A stretch of DNA of 14,811 nt from Phycisphaerales bacterium (GTDB lineage Bacteria > Planctomycetota > Phycisphaerae > Sedimentisphaerales > Anaerohalosphaeraceae), in NCBI GenBank assembly GCA_011053245.1, contig DRGS01000026.1, positions 1 to 14,811 of the forward strand. Reading direction: 5' to 3'. Position 1 is the first letter of the stretch. Each line of letters opens with the position of its first letter. A program made the position numbers and the translations under genes. The notes under the pieces were generated by a model, which saw only the letters and a list, made by a program, of their open reading frames with translations, had not been told where the DNA came from and made no database searches. This document shows positions 1-5,717 of the stretch, piece by piece.

Positions 1-83
1 GCTCATATCACTCATCCATTTGGCCGCAAAAGCTGCCATGTCAGATAAATCAATAATGCAGTTCTCATTAACATCATAGATGC
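1..83. repeat. Exact 83-bp inverted repeat, left arm (right arm 317-399)
   Basis: Positions 1-83 are the exact reverse complement of 317-399, and the match stops at position 84. The right arm is coding (dockerin-like tail of the first gene). The left arm carries an in-frame stop at 46-48 and does not extend that protein sensibly. The arms are separated by 233 bp. A perfect inverted copy starting at the first base suggests a fold-back chimera from amplification or assembly at a contig end. A genuine genomic inverted duplication cannot be excluded from one window. Confidence 0.9.
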
Positions 84-423
84 GGATGTTGTCTGGTCGA
101 TCAAGACATCTCCTCCCGGCAGTGCTGCTACGCTGACCAAGACTTCCACTGATTGGGCGAATCCGACAGCAGACTTTACACCGGATTTGAGTATCGCTGG
201 TGACTATACAATTGAGCTTACCGCAACCGATGCGGCCGCGCAACCCGGTTCCGATACCCTGTTGGTTCAGGTGGCCGCCGATGCATGTGAAGCGACGCAG
301 CTTGCTGATGAGCTAAGCATCTATGATGTTAATGAGAACTGCATTATTGATTTATCTGACATGGCAGCTTTTGCGGCCAAATGGATGAGTGATATGAGCT
401 GGACAGGACCCTTTGCATATTAA
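84..423 (+). CDS. 3' end of a secreted protein with Ig/PKD-like domain and dockerin-like tail (5' end missing)
   Basis: The frame is open from position 49, but only the part after the inverted repeat (84 onward) is likely genuine. It encodes a beta-sandwich fragment of PKD/Ig type: a W-S-I strand, a P-P-G-S turn, F-T-P-D-L, then A-G-D-Y-T-I-E-L-T-A-T-D and a D-T-L-L-V-Q-V strand. A D-A-C-E linker and one dockerin-like segment follow (I-Y-D-V-N-E-N-C-I-I-D-L-S-D-M-A-A-F-A-A-K-W-M), with Asp/Asn spaced as in a calcium loop. The protein ends about 11 residues later at the TAA at 421-423. In Phycisphaerae such tails close large secreted or surface proteins, often LamG-containing or carbohydrate-active. 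The function of this protein cannot be told because its N-terminal part is absent. No start codon is assigned. A methionine at 187 is internal to the domain. Confidence 0.7.
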
Positions 424-432
424 TCCATAGAA

Positions 433-510
433 GAGGAGTTTTCTATCATCGTTCTACCGGATACTCAATATTATTCAGAAACTTATCCGCAGCATTTTAT
501 TGACACTTAA
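433..510 (+). pseudogene. Fragment of a calcineurin-like metallophosphoesterase N-terminus
   Basis: In the same frame as the preceding gene, just after its stop, the sequence reads F-S-I-I-V-L-P-D-T-Q-Y-Y-S-E-T-Y-P and stops at TAA 508-510. V-L-P-D-T-Q-Y-Y-S-E-x-Y-P is the typical first strand and metal-binding Asp motif of secreted calcineurin-like phosphoesterases common in Planctomycetes. Nothing downstream in any plus frame continues with the expected metal-binding motifs, and no start codon lies at its head. I read it as a remnant of a deleted gene. The assignment rests on this one motif, recognised from memory. Confidence 0.5.
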
Positions 511-683
511 GTGAGGATGGATCGGCTTATCTTAAGAGTAACATTAGAAACCCCCAAGGTCAGATTGAGACCATAAAAGTAAATCCTGATTGGTACAAAA
601 AAACTCGGAAAGATTTACTAAAACACTTGGAAAACTTAGGGGGCATTGCTGAGTTTATAAATGAATGGCATAATTTTGAATGA
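504..683 (+). pseudogene. Unrecognised open frame without a start codon (degenerate gene fragment?)
   Basis: A frame of 59 codons runs from just after a TGA at 501-503 to a TGA at 681-683. It reads as plausible soluble protein: N-I-R-N-P-Q-G-Q-I-E, then V-N-P-D-W-Y-K-K-T-R-K-D-L-L-K-H-L-E-N-L-G-G-I-A-E-F-I-N-E-W-H. It has no ATG, GTG or TTG that would give a sensible protein. The amphipathic Lys/Leu pattern looks more coding than its surroundings. I do not recognise the family. It may be the 3' end of a gene whose start was lost. Confidence 0.3.
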
Positions 684-977
684 CATGTAAACGTATTAAT
701 AGTCTGTAAAGCAAGGAAACCTTTATGCGAGAAGTGTCCCCTTAACAGCAAATGCCGATTTTTTGAAAATCCAAAGTACGCGGGATAAACGTAATTTTGA
801 ATTAGGAGTTATTTGCGTGCCGCAGCTTTTAGTTTGAATTCTTGTACTGAGCAGTATGATAATTAGTACAACGCGTGTGAAAGACAGCATTTCACACCCT
901 ACGGGTTTGGTCAGAAACGCGGAGGTACATTGAAATTGATGAGTTTTTCCTGCGTTTGCGATAATCGTTGAGTCAGA

Positions 978-1006
978 GATCCTTCGACTGCGCTCAGGAT
1001 GACAAT
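978..1006. repeat. REP-like dispersed repeat (ccttcgactgcgctcaggat type)
   Basis: The core matches a very widespread bacterial intergenic repeat whose reverse-strand translation is the well-known spurious peptide C-H-P-E-R-S-R-R-I. Its ends (atcct at 979-983, aggat at 996-1000) can pair into a short imperfect hairpin, as in REP sequences. Recognition is from memory of the motif. Confidence 0.65.
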
Positions 1007-1033
1007 CCCGGAGCCTGCGCGGGTATGACCCGT

Positions 1034-1064
1034 CTTCGCCAAAGGCTACGACGCGGCAGGCAGG
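1034..1064. repeat. Second REP-like dispersed repeat (cttcgccaaaggctacg type)
   Basis: The sequence runs cttcgccaaaggctacg, acgcggcagg, cagg. It resembles another common dispersed intergenic repeat in environmental bacterial genomes, often found close to the type at 978-1006. Only one copy lies in this window, so its repetitive nature is inferred from recollection. Confidence 0.4.
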
Positions 1065-1268
1065 GAGGGGCGGTTTAATTTTCTTTGAATAATAGTTGCT
1101 ATGGGGGGGGCAGGCTGTTGGCCTGAGAGAGTAGAGCAGTAGACAGGTGAACAGTAGAGTATTGGGTGATTTACTTTTCCTCATAAAAGATTTGCCATTG
1201 GAGTCTGTTGAGCTTAAAATCATATTTGGTTTAATTTGGTAATGACAATTTTTTTAAGGAGAAATGAA

Positions 1269-1667
1269 ATGTCAGACGCTCAAATCTTTCAGGTGTTTTC
1301 ACTCGTGTATATCTCTGTCGGTATTGGTATGGTTATTAACCCGGAGTTCTATAAAAATATGTTTGCAGATTTCGTTGAACGGCCGGCGGTGCTTTACCTT
1401 GGCGGTGTGACGGCTTTGGTTGTGGGGTACCTGCTCGTTGCGTTCCACAATACATGGACAGCGGATCTTTCGGTTATAATTACCGTGTTAGGGTGGATGG
1501 CTCTGGTGAAGGGGGTAGTGATCTTCGTTTGTCCCAAGCATATGATCAGGCTAATGAAGGGGCTCGTGGAAAAGAAGAACTTCATGAAGATCGAGGCTAT
1601 AGTGGCGATAGTCGCCGGCGTGGTGTTTGTGTGGTTGGGTTTCTGTCCTGAGAGCCCTATTCTCTAA
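1269..1667 (+). CDS. Small four-helix integral membrane protein, uncharacterised
   Basis: The product has 132 residues. The start at ATG 1269 is chosen because aaggag at 1256-1261 stands 7 nt upstream. The in-frame ATG at 1236 would add eleven poorly fitting residues and lacks a site. Hydrophobic segments lie at about residues 5-24, 42-62, 66-86 and 110-128, predicting a four-helix inner-membrane protein. A V-I-N-P-E-F-Y-K-N-M-F segment sits in the first loop and a C-P-K-H-M-I-R-L-M-K segment before the last helix. No catalytic motif is visible. It resembles small conserved hypothetical membrane proteins that I know only as unnamed families, so no function is offered. It is transcribed toward the convergent TPR-methyltransferase gene, with only 26 bp between their stops. 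Confidence 0.8.
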   Translation: MSDAQIFQVFSLVYISVGIGMVINPEFYKNMFADFVERPAVLYLGGVTALVVGYLLVAFHNTWTADLSVIITVLGWMALVKGVVIFVCPKHMIRLMKGLVEKKNFMKIEAIVAIVAGVVFVWLGFCPESPIL

Positions 1668-1693
1668 ATTGGCGGGCTGGGGTTTTTATTCTG

Positions 1694-2635
1694 TTATAGC
1701 CACTTAGCAATTTGCTTTGGAGTGGAAAGGCGGAGCCATTGCTGTCGGTTTTGTTGTAATTGGCTCCATCGAAGTTGGAGATATGGGGCCGACAGTCTTA
1801 TCGGATCGGGGTTGAGTCGCTTGCGTATGATGCCGATGCCCTGGTCAAAGTCGCCTACGATGGTGTCCAGATGCGGGTCCTGACGGTAGTGAACTATTGC
1901 TTTCCATACATCTCCGTTCCATGTTGGTACCATGCTCTTGCGAAGCTGGTGTGGTTCTTTGACAGGGTTGCAGTCGTGCAGGATGATGGTTCCGTTGTTG
2001 TTTAAGTGACTTAGGGCGTTATGGATATCGCGTACGACCTGATCGGCAAGATGAAGACCGTCGATGAAGATCAGATCGAATTTGTCATTAGTCATCTCGA
2101 AAAACCGATCGCTGGTCATCCTTAGTGTTCCGCCCTGAATGGGATCTACGCCGATCTTGTAGGGTATCTTGATGTTGGAAAAAGTCGCGTCGAGTTTGCA
2201 GCCTATCTCGAGATATTTTTTGTATCCAAACCGGTCGATAAGGTAGTTAATGATCGACTTCCTCGAATTAAAGTCAGGGTCGGGTGCGAGCGATGCCTGC
2301 GTGTTTTCGCTTAATATTGTTTCCAGAACTTGCTTTATTTCCGTGTCATTTGGGTTTTTCTTTAGAAATTCCTTGCAGAGATCGATAGCGGATTGGCCGT
2401 GGCCATTAAGCCAGCAGGTAAATCCTCTCCCCCAGACCGCGTCCCGCAGGTTGGGATCGATCTGAAGAGCCTGTCCGAAACAGTCCATGGCTTTTTCGAG
2501 CTGCATTTTGTTTGTGTAAAACAGGCCAAGATCCGTATGAGCCTGTGCATTTTGGGGATCGGACCGGGCCGCTTGAAAAAGGGCCTGCTCGATAGCCGCC
2601 GAATCGGCTTTTTGGTCCAAGGCTGTGGGCAACAT
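1694..2635 (-). CDS. TPR-containing class I SAM-dependent methyltransferase (Methyltransf_24-like)
   Basis: The product has 313 residues. Residues about 18-108 form two to three TPR units (A-H-T-D-L-G-L-F-Y, A-M-D-C-F-G-Q-A-L-Q-I-D-P-N, then W-L-N-G-H-G-Q-S-A-I-D-L). Residues about 125-225 form a Rossmann methyltransferase: Y-L-E-I-G-C as motif I, I-G-V-D-P as the acidic end of strand 2, F-D-L-I-F-I-D-G-L-H-L as motif IV, and G-T-I-I-L-H-D-C-N-P as motif V/VI. The D-G-x-H and H-D-C-N-P pattern is typical of the Methyltransf_24 group, often found with glycan, polysaccharide or natural-product genes. The substrate is unknown; TPRs suggest a protein partner. An agagat box lies immediately before the ATG at 2635. 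The C-terminal 60 residues are basic and Gln-rich without a known domain. No glycan genes are nearby. Confidence 0.85.
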   Translation of the reverse strand: MLPTALDQKADSAAIEQALFQAARSDPQNAQAHTDLGLFYTNKMQLEKAMDCFGQALQIDPNLRDAVWGRGFTCWLNGHGQSAIDLCKEFLKKNPNDTEIKQVLETILSENTQASLAPDPDFNSRKSIINYLIDRFGYKKYLEIGCKLDATFSNIKIPYKIGVDPIQGGTLRMTSDRFFEMTNDKFDLIFIDGLHLADQVVRDIHNALSHLNNNGTIILHDCNPVKEPHQLRKSMVPTWNGDVWKAIVHYRQDPHLDTIVGDFDQGIGIIRKRLNPDPIRLSAPYLQLRWSQLQQNRQQWLRLSTPKQIAKWL

Positions 2636-2662
2636 TATCTCTTTTCTAAACAGTTTGACATT

Positions 2663-2692
2663 TTTATATGGAGTCGAACGGCCTCCGGTTAA
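2663..2692 (-). promoter_or_regulatory. Putative promoter of the TPR-methyltransferase gene
   Basis: On the minus strand TTAACC (2692-2687) and TATAAA (2668-2663) are separated by 18 bp, about 28 bp before the ATG at 2635. The -10 is good and the -35 matches four of six consensus positions. Sigma-70 type is inferred from sequence alone. Confidence 0.4.
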
Positions 2693-2799
2693 TAAGTCGG
2701 CTTTTTCAGAGCGGATTGTTTAGAAAATTATTGGTGTCTTAAAAATGTGTGTGAAAAGCTGTTTTGGGCTGGGGCATCGGACATGGATTTTCTGCTGGG

Positions 2800-2828
2800 T
2801 TGCTTTTTTGGGGTGGGGGTGTTATAAT
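2800..2828 (+). promoter_or_regulatory. Putative promoter of der
   Basis: A perfect TATAAT at 2823-2828 lies 17 bp after TTGCTT (2800-2805). Only the first three bases of the -35 match consensus. It stands about 50 bp before the der start, and no other candidate is better placed. Confidence 0.5.
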
Positions 2829-2877
2829 CCCTTATCAATACTGTCTTTAAATTTCTTTTTTTGATGAGGTGATTGTC

Positions 2878-4191
2878 TTGGCTTTACCGGTGGTATCTAT
2901 AATTGGGCGTCCGAATGTGGGTAAGAGCAGTCTGCTTAACGCTTTGGCGGGTGAGCGGATCAGCATTGTCGAGCCGACGGCGGGGGTTACGCGCGACCGT
3001 GTTTCGGCGATAGTGGAGATGCAGGAGCGATATTTCGAGCTTGTGGATACCGGCGGGTACGGTATTGTCGATAGCGACGAGCTTAGCGAACATGTGGAAT
3101 GGCAGATCCGGCAGGCGATAGAGAAGTCCGATCTGGTGCTGTTCGTGGTCGATGTTCGGGATGGGATATTGCCGCTTGATAAGACTATCGCGCAACTTCT
3201 TCGCAAGCAGGATCTTAATGTGATACTCGTAGCCAATAAGGCGGACAGCTCCAAGCAATCCGCTGACGCTGGCGAATTTAGCCGGCTTGGGTTCGGGGAG
3301 GCGATGTGTGTTTCGGCGACGAATTTTGTCAATCAGAGCATCCTGAAGGAAAGGATCCTCGAGGAGATCGATCATCTGCCGCATGAGGTGCCGGGTAAGG
3401 CGGTTATGAAAATCGCGATAGTCGGCAAACGCAATGCGGGTAAGAGTACGTTTATCAATGCGATTGCGGGTGAAGAGCGGGTTATCGTAAGTGAGGTGCC
3501 GGGTACGACGCGGGATGCGGTGGATGTGCGGTTCGAGCGGAACGGGCAGACGTTCATAGCGATCGATACGGCTGGGGTGCGGAAGCAGCGGAAGATCGCT
3601 AATGATATTGAGTTTTATGGGTATACGAGGGTGACGCGGAGTATTAAGCGAGCGGATGTTGTGCTGTTTATGATCGATTCGACGCTGGAAATTTCGCAGG
3701 TTGATAAGAAGCTGGCGATGCTGATCGGCGAGGAACATAAGGCGTGTATATTTGTGATAAATAAGTGGGATCTGGCGAAGGATCGGGCGGACCCGGAGGA
3801 TTATGGGGATTATCTTACGGAGATGCTGCCGGCGCTGAAGTTTGCTCCTGTCGCGCTTACGACGGCGACGGAGGGTAAGAATATTCAGAGCGTGCTTGAT
3901 CTGGCGACTGAGGTGTTTAAGCAGGCGACTACGCAGGTGCCGACGGCGAAGCTTAATAAGGCGATCGAGAGACTTTCGGAAGAGCGCGTCGGGGTATCGA
4001 GAAATAAAAAGGGATTCCCGAAGATATATTACGGTACGCAGGTGTCGGTCGGGCCGGTGACTATTTTGCTGTTCGTCAACAGGCCGAACCTCTTTGACGA
4101 TAACTGGCAGAGATTTGCGGCGGGCCGGTTGCGTGAGTATTTAGGGATCGAGGAGGTGCCGATACGTTTGATCTTCCGTGCCAGACGATAG
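2878..4191 (+). CDS. der: Ribosome-associated GTPase Der (EngA), double Era-like GTPase
   Basis: The product is 437 residues, the usual Der length. Der acts in late 50S ribosomal subunit assembly. GTPase domain 1 has G1 G-R-P-N-V-G-K-S (10-17), G3 D-T-G-G (57-60) and G4 N-K-A-D (120-123). Domain 2 has G1 G-K-R-N-A-G-K-S (183-190), G3 D-T-A-G-V-R (230-235) and G4 N-K-W-D (295-298). The C-terminal ~85 residues fit the KH-like domain (F-P-K-I-Y-Y-G-T-Q, then R-P-N-L-F-D and Y-L-G-I-E-E-V-P-I-R-L). I prefer the TTG start at 2878 over GTG 2869: gaggtg at 2866-2871 lies 6 nt before the TTG, and M-A-L-P-V-V-S-I-I-G-R-P-N matches where family members begin. The second P-loop has Ala where Val is usual. 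The gene reads as intact and ancestral to the locus. Confidence 0.95.
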   Translation: MALPVVSIIGRPNVGKSSLLNALAGERISIVEPTAGVTRDRVSAIVEMQERYFELVDTGGYGIVDSDELSEHVEWQIRQAIEKSDLVLFVVDVRDGILPLDKTIAQLLRKQDLNVILVANKADSSKQSADAGEFSRLGFGEAMCVSATNFVNQSILKERILEEIDHLPHEVPGKAVMKIAIVGKRNAGKSTFINAIAGEERVIVSEVPGTTRDAVDVRFERNGQTFIAIDTAGVRKQRKIANDIEFYGYTRVTRSIKRADVVLFMIDSTLEISQVDKKLAMLIGEEHKACIFVINKWDLAKDRADPEDYGDYLTEMLPALKFAPVALTTATEGKNIQSVLDLATEVFKQATTQVPTAKLNKAIERLSEERVGVSRNKKGFPKIYYGTQVSVGPVTILLFVNRPNLFDDNWQRFAAGRLREYLGIEEVPIRLIFRARR

Positions 4192-4213
4192 GGGCAGAAC
4201 GGCCATAAATAGT

Positions 4214-4237
4214 AACTGTCCCCGGTTCTTTGGAGAT
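4214..4237 (+). repeat. Imperfect direct repeat, left copy (right copy 5686-5710)
   Basis: aactgtcccc (4214-4223), six bases, then ttggagat (4230-4237). The same two blocks separated by seven bases recur at 5686-5710, just before cstA. The copies bracket the serine hydrolase gene exactly, and each supplies the ggag ribosome-binding site of the next gene. The wider left sequence, with ataaatagt before the block, resembles motifs I associate with intergenic insertion hot spots and REP-transposase relics. That association is from memory. Confidence 0.6.
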
Positions 4238-4241
4238 GATT

Positions 4242-5717
4242 ATGCTTTTTAAGCATTTGAATGATAAATGTCAGGGTGAATTATACTCAGATCTATCACG
4301 AGTATCCCGGCGTGACTTTTTGGCATACATTGGGACGGTGGCTACAACCACAGCGGCCTTGAATGCCGGTGCAGGTTTATCGGTACTGATGGCATCTTCT
4401 GCAAATGAGCAGAGTGATCTTCAGGTGCCATGGGGTAAGCTTAATGGGATTCGTATTTCGGGGTACCCTCGGCATATCATCCCTGAATTGGACGGACCTA
4501 TGACCAAGCTCTATGCTGAAACAGGAATGGTCGGTCAATCCTGCGCCAGAACCTATGACCGTAAGCTTATTTTTACGCGTGCTTATGGTTGGGCATACAA
4601 AGGAAAACCGGAAGAGACGGTTCCCACATCAGAGTGGATTGGCATGTCTACGACCCTAACACGACCAATCGGAAGTTGCTCCAAATCTCTTACTGCCGTT
4701 GCAATTCTCAAGCTTATTGAACAAGGAGACATTTCCTTAAGCACAAAAGTGATAGATTATTTAGGACTTGAACCTTTTTTAGACCCTCCTGAGTTTACTC
4801 AGTTTGACTCGCGATGGAGAGATATTCGAATCGGACATCTGCTTAGTCACACCGCTGGCGTGCCGAAAGCGGGAAGAAAAATAGTCCCCAAAAAGCTGCT
4901 GGCAAAAAAAAACAAGGCCAATGAAGTTAAACTGATCAATGGCGATCAGATCACTACCATAGATGCTATAAGATTTTGGATGCGTTTTCCGCTCGATTTT
5001 AACCCGGGGGAAGATTTTAAGTATGCATCAGGGTTCAAGTTACTTGCAGCGGTAATCGAAAAAGCAAGTGGAATGCGCTGTGATAAGTACATTGAGCAAA
5101 CCGTTTTCCAGCCGTTAGGGATTACAAGCGGCACTACATGGTGCTATGAGGGTTCTCGCGCAAACTATAAAGAATTTAGCCGAAAACACCGTTTCTATGG
5201 TTATGGTTTTAATAAAGAAAAGAAAGTTTATGAATGGGCGTACGGTGATGTGGTTTTAGGGAATAGACGTGATATTTTTGGTTGGCATATTGGCGGGGGT
5301 TTTTGGTGTCTTTCTGTAGTTGATGCGCTTCGGTTTATAACTTTTTGGCCAAATCTTTTCCGCAAGAAATCGCTCGTTGCAGCTGCCGTAACAGACCGGA
5401 CTCCCGACCATAGTCATTATGGCTTTGGATTTAGCGGTGTTGGAGAAAAGAAAAGTAAAGCTTTTAAGTGGGGACATGGCGGAAGTCTGGGGGGCATTAA
5501 GGCCTGGATGCGTTTCAATTCTGAAACGAAAATATCAGGTGCTGAATTGTGGAGTTCGGATCATCCGCGAAGAATAGAAGCAGTAAAGATAGCAGACAAC
5601 TTCATTGAGAAGTGTAAGGAAGATGGCAGGATAAATAAAATGGAAGACCTTTGGCCTATATACGGTTTCCCAGAGGAAAAGAGGCAACTGTCCCCTTTTA
5701 AATTGGAGATTAGATAA
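4242..5717 (+). CDS. Tat-exported serine hydrolase of the beta-lactamase/DD-peptidase (S12-like) family
   Basis: The product has 491 residues. The start is ATG 4242, with ggag (4232-4235) 6 nt upstream. An N-terminal twin-arginine signal S-R-R-D-F-L-A-Y (22-29) is followed by a hydrophobic, Ala/Thr-rich stretch to about residue 50, predicting export of a folded protein. Active-site motifs of the pfam00144-type fold are present: S145-C-S-K148 (nucleophile Ser and general-base Lys), Y261-A-S263 and H412-G-G414 in place of the KTG triad. Relatives include class C beta-lactamases, D-aminopeptidases, esterases and penicillin-binding-protein-like enzymes; the substrate cannot be predicted. The gene is visibly more A/T-rich than der and cstA, with different wobble preferences. 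It is bracketed by an imperfect direct repeat, and its TAA abuts the cstA ATG. I infer that it entered this locus as a cassette. Confidence 0.9.
   Translation: MLFKHLNDKCQGELYSDLSRVSRRDFLAYIGTVATTTAALNAGAGLSVLMASSANEQSDLQVPWGKLNGIRISGYPRHIIPELDGPMTKLYAETGMVGQSCARTYDRKLIFTRAYGWAYKGKPEETVPTSEWIGMSTTLTRPIGSCSKSLTAVAILKLIEQGDISLSTKVIDYLGLEPFLDPPEFTQFDSRWRDIRIGHLLSHTAGVPKAGRKIVPKKLLAKKNKANEVKLINGDQITTIDAIRFWMRFPLDFNPGEDFKYASGFKLLAAVIEKASGMRCDKYIEQTVFQPLGITSGTTWCYEGSRANYKEFSRKHRFYGYGFNKEKKVYEWAYGDVVLGNRRDIFGWHIGGGFWCLSVVDALRFITFWPNLFRKKSLVAAAVTDRTPDHSHYGFGFSGVGEKKSKAFKWGHGGSLGGIKAWMRFNSETKISGAELWSSDHPRRIEAVKIADNFIEKCKEDGRINKMEDLWPIYGFPEEKRQLSPFKLEIR
5686..5710 (+). repeat. Imperfect direct repeat, right copy (left copy 4214-4237)
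   Basis: aactgtcccc (5686-5695), seven bases, then ttggagat (5703-5710). It overlaps the last codons of the serine hydrolase gene, which therefore ends in repeat-derived residues, and contributes the ggag ribosome-binding site 9 nt before the cstA ATG at 5718. Confidence 0.6.

Larger units (their letters stand above)
424..1268. other. 845-bp stretch without an intact gene
   Basis: This stretch holds the phosphoesterase fragment, the start-less frame and two REP-like repeats. Open frames on the minus strand here (560-751 and 723-1223) have no ribosome site and translate the repeats, giving the familiar spurious C-H-P-E-R-S-R-R-I peptide, so they are not called as genes. A G-run of eight lies near 1105. 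A gtgtcccctta word at 732-742 resembles the motif that flanks the serine hydrolase gene further on. The region looks like a graveyard for decayed genes and dispersed repeats. Confidence 0.6.

Noticed and set aside
723..1223. Minus-strand open frame of 166 codons
   Set aside because: It has no ribosome-binding site, translates known dispersed repeats (C-H-P-E-R-S-R-R-I) and has a composition unlike a real protein.
2884..3738. Minus-strand open frame of 284 codons
   Set aside because: It is fully antisense to der, whose motifs are unmistakable; the antisense product has only His/Arg/Asp-rich shadow composition.
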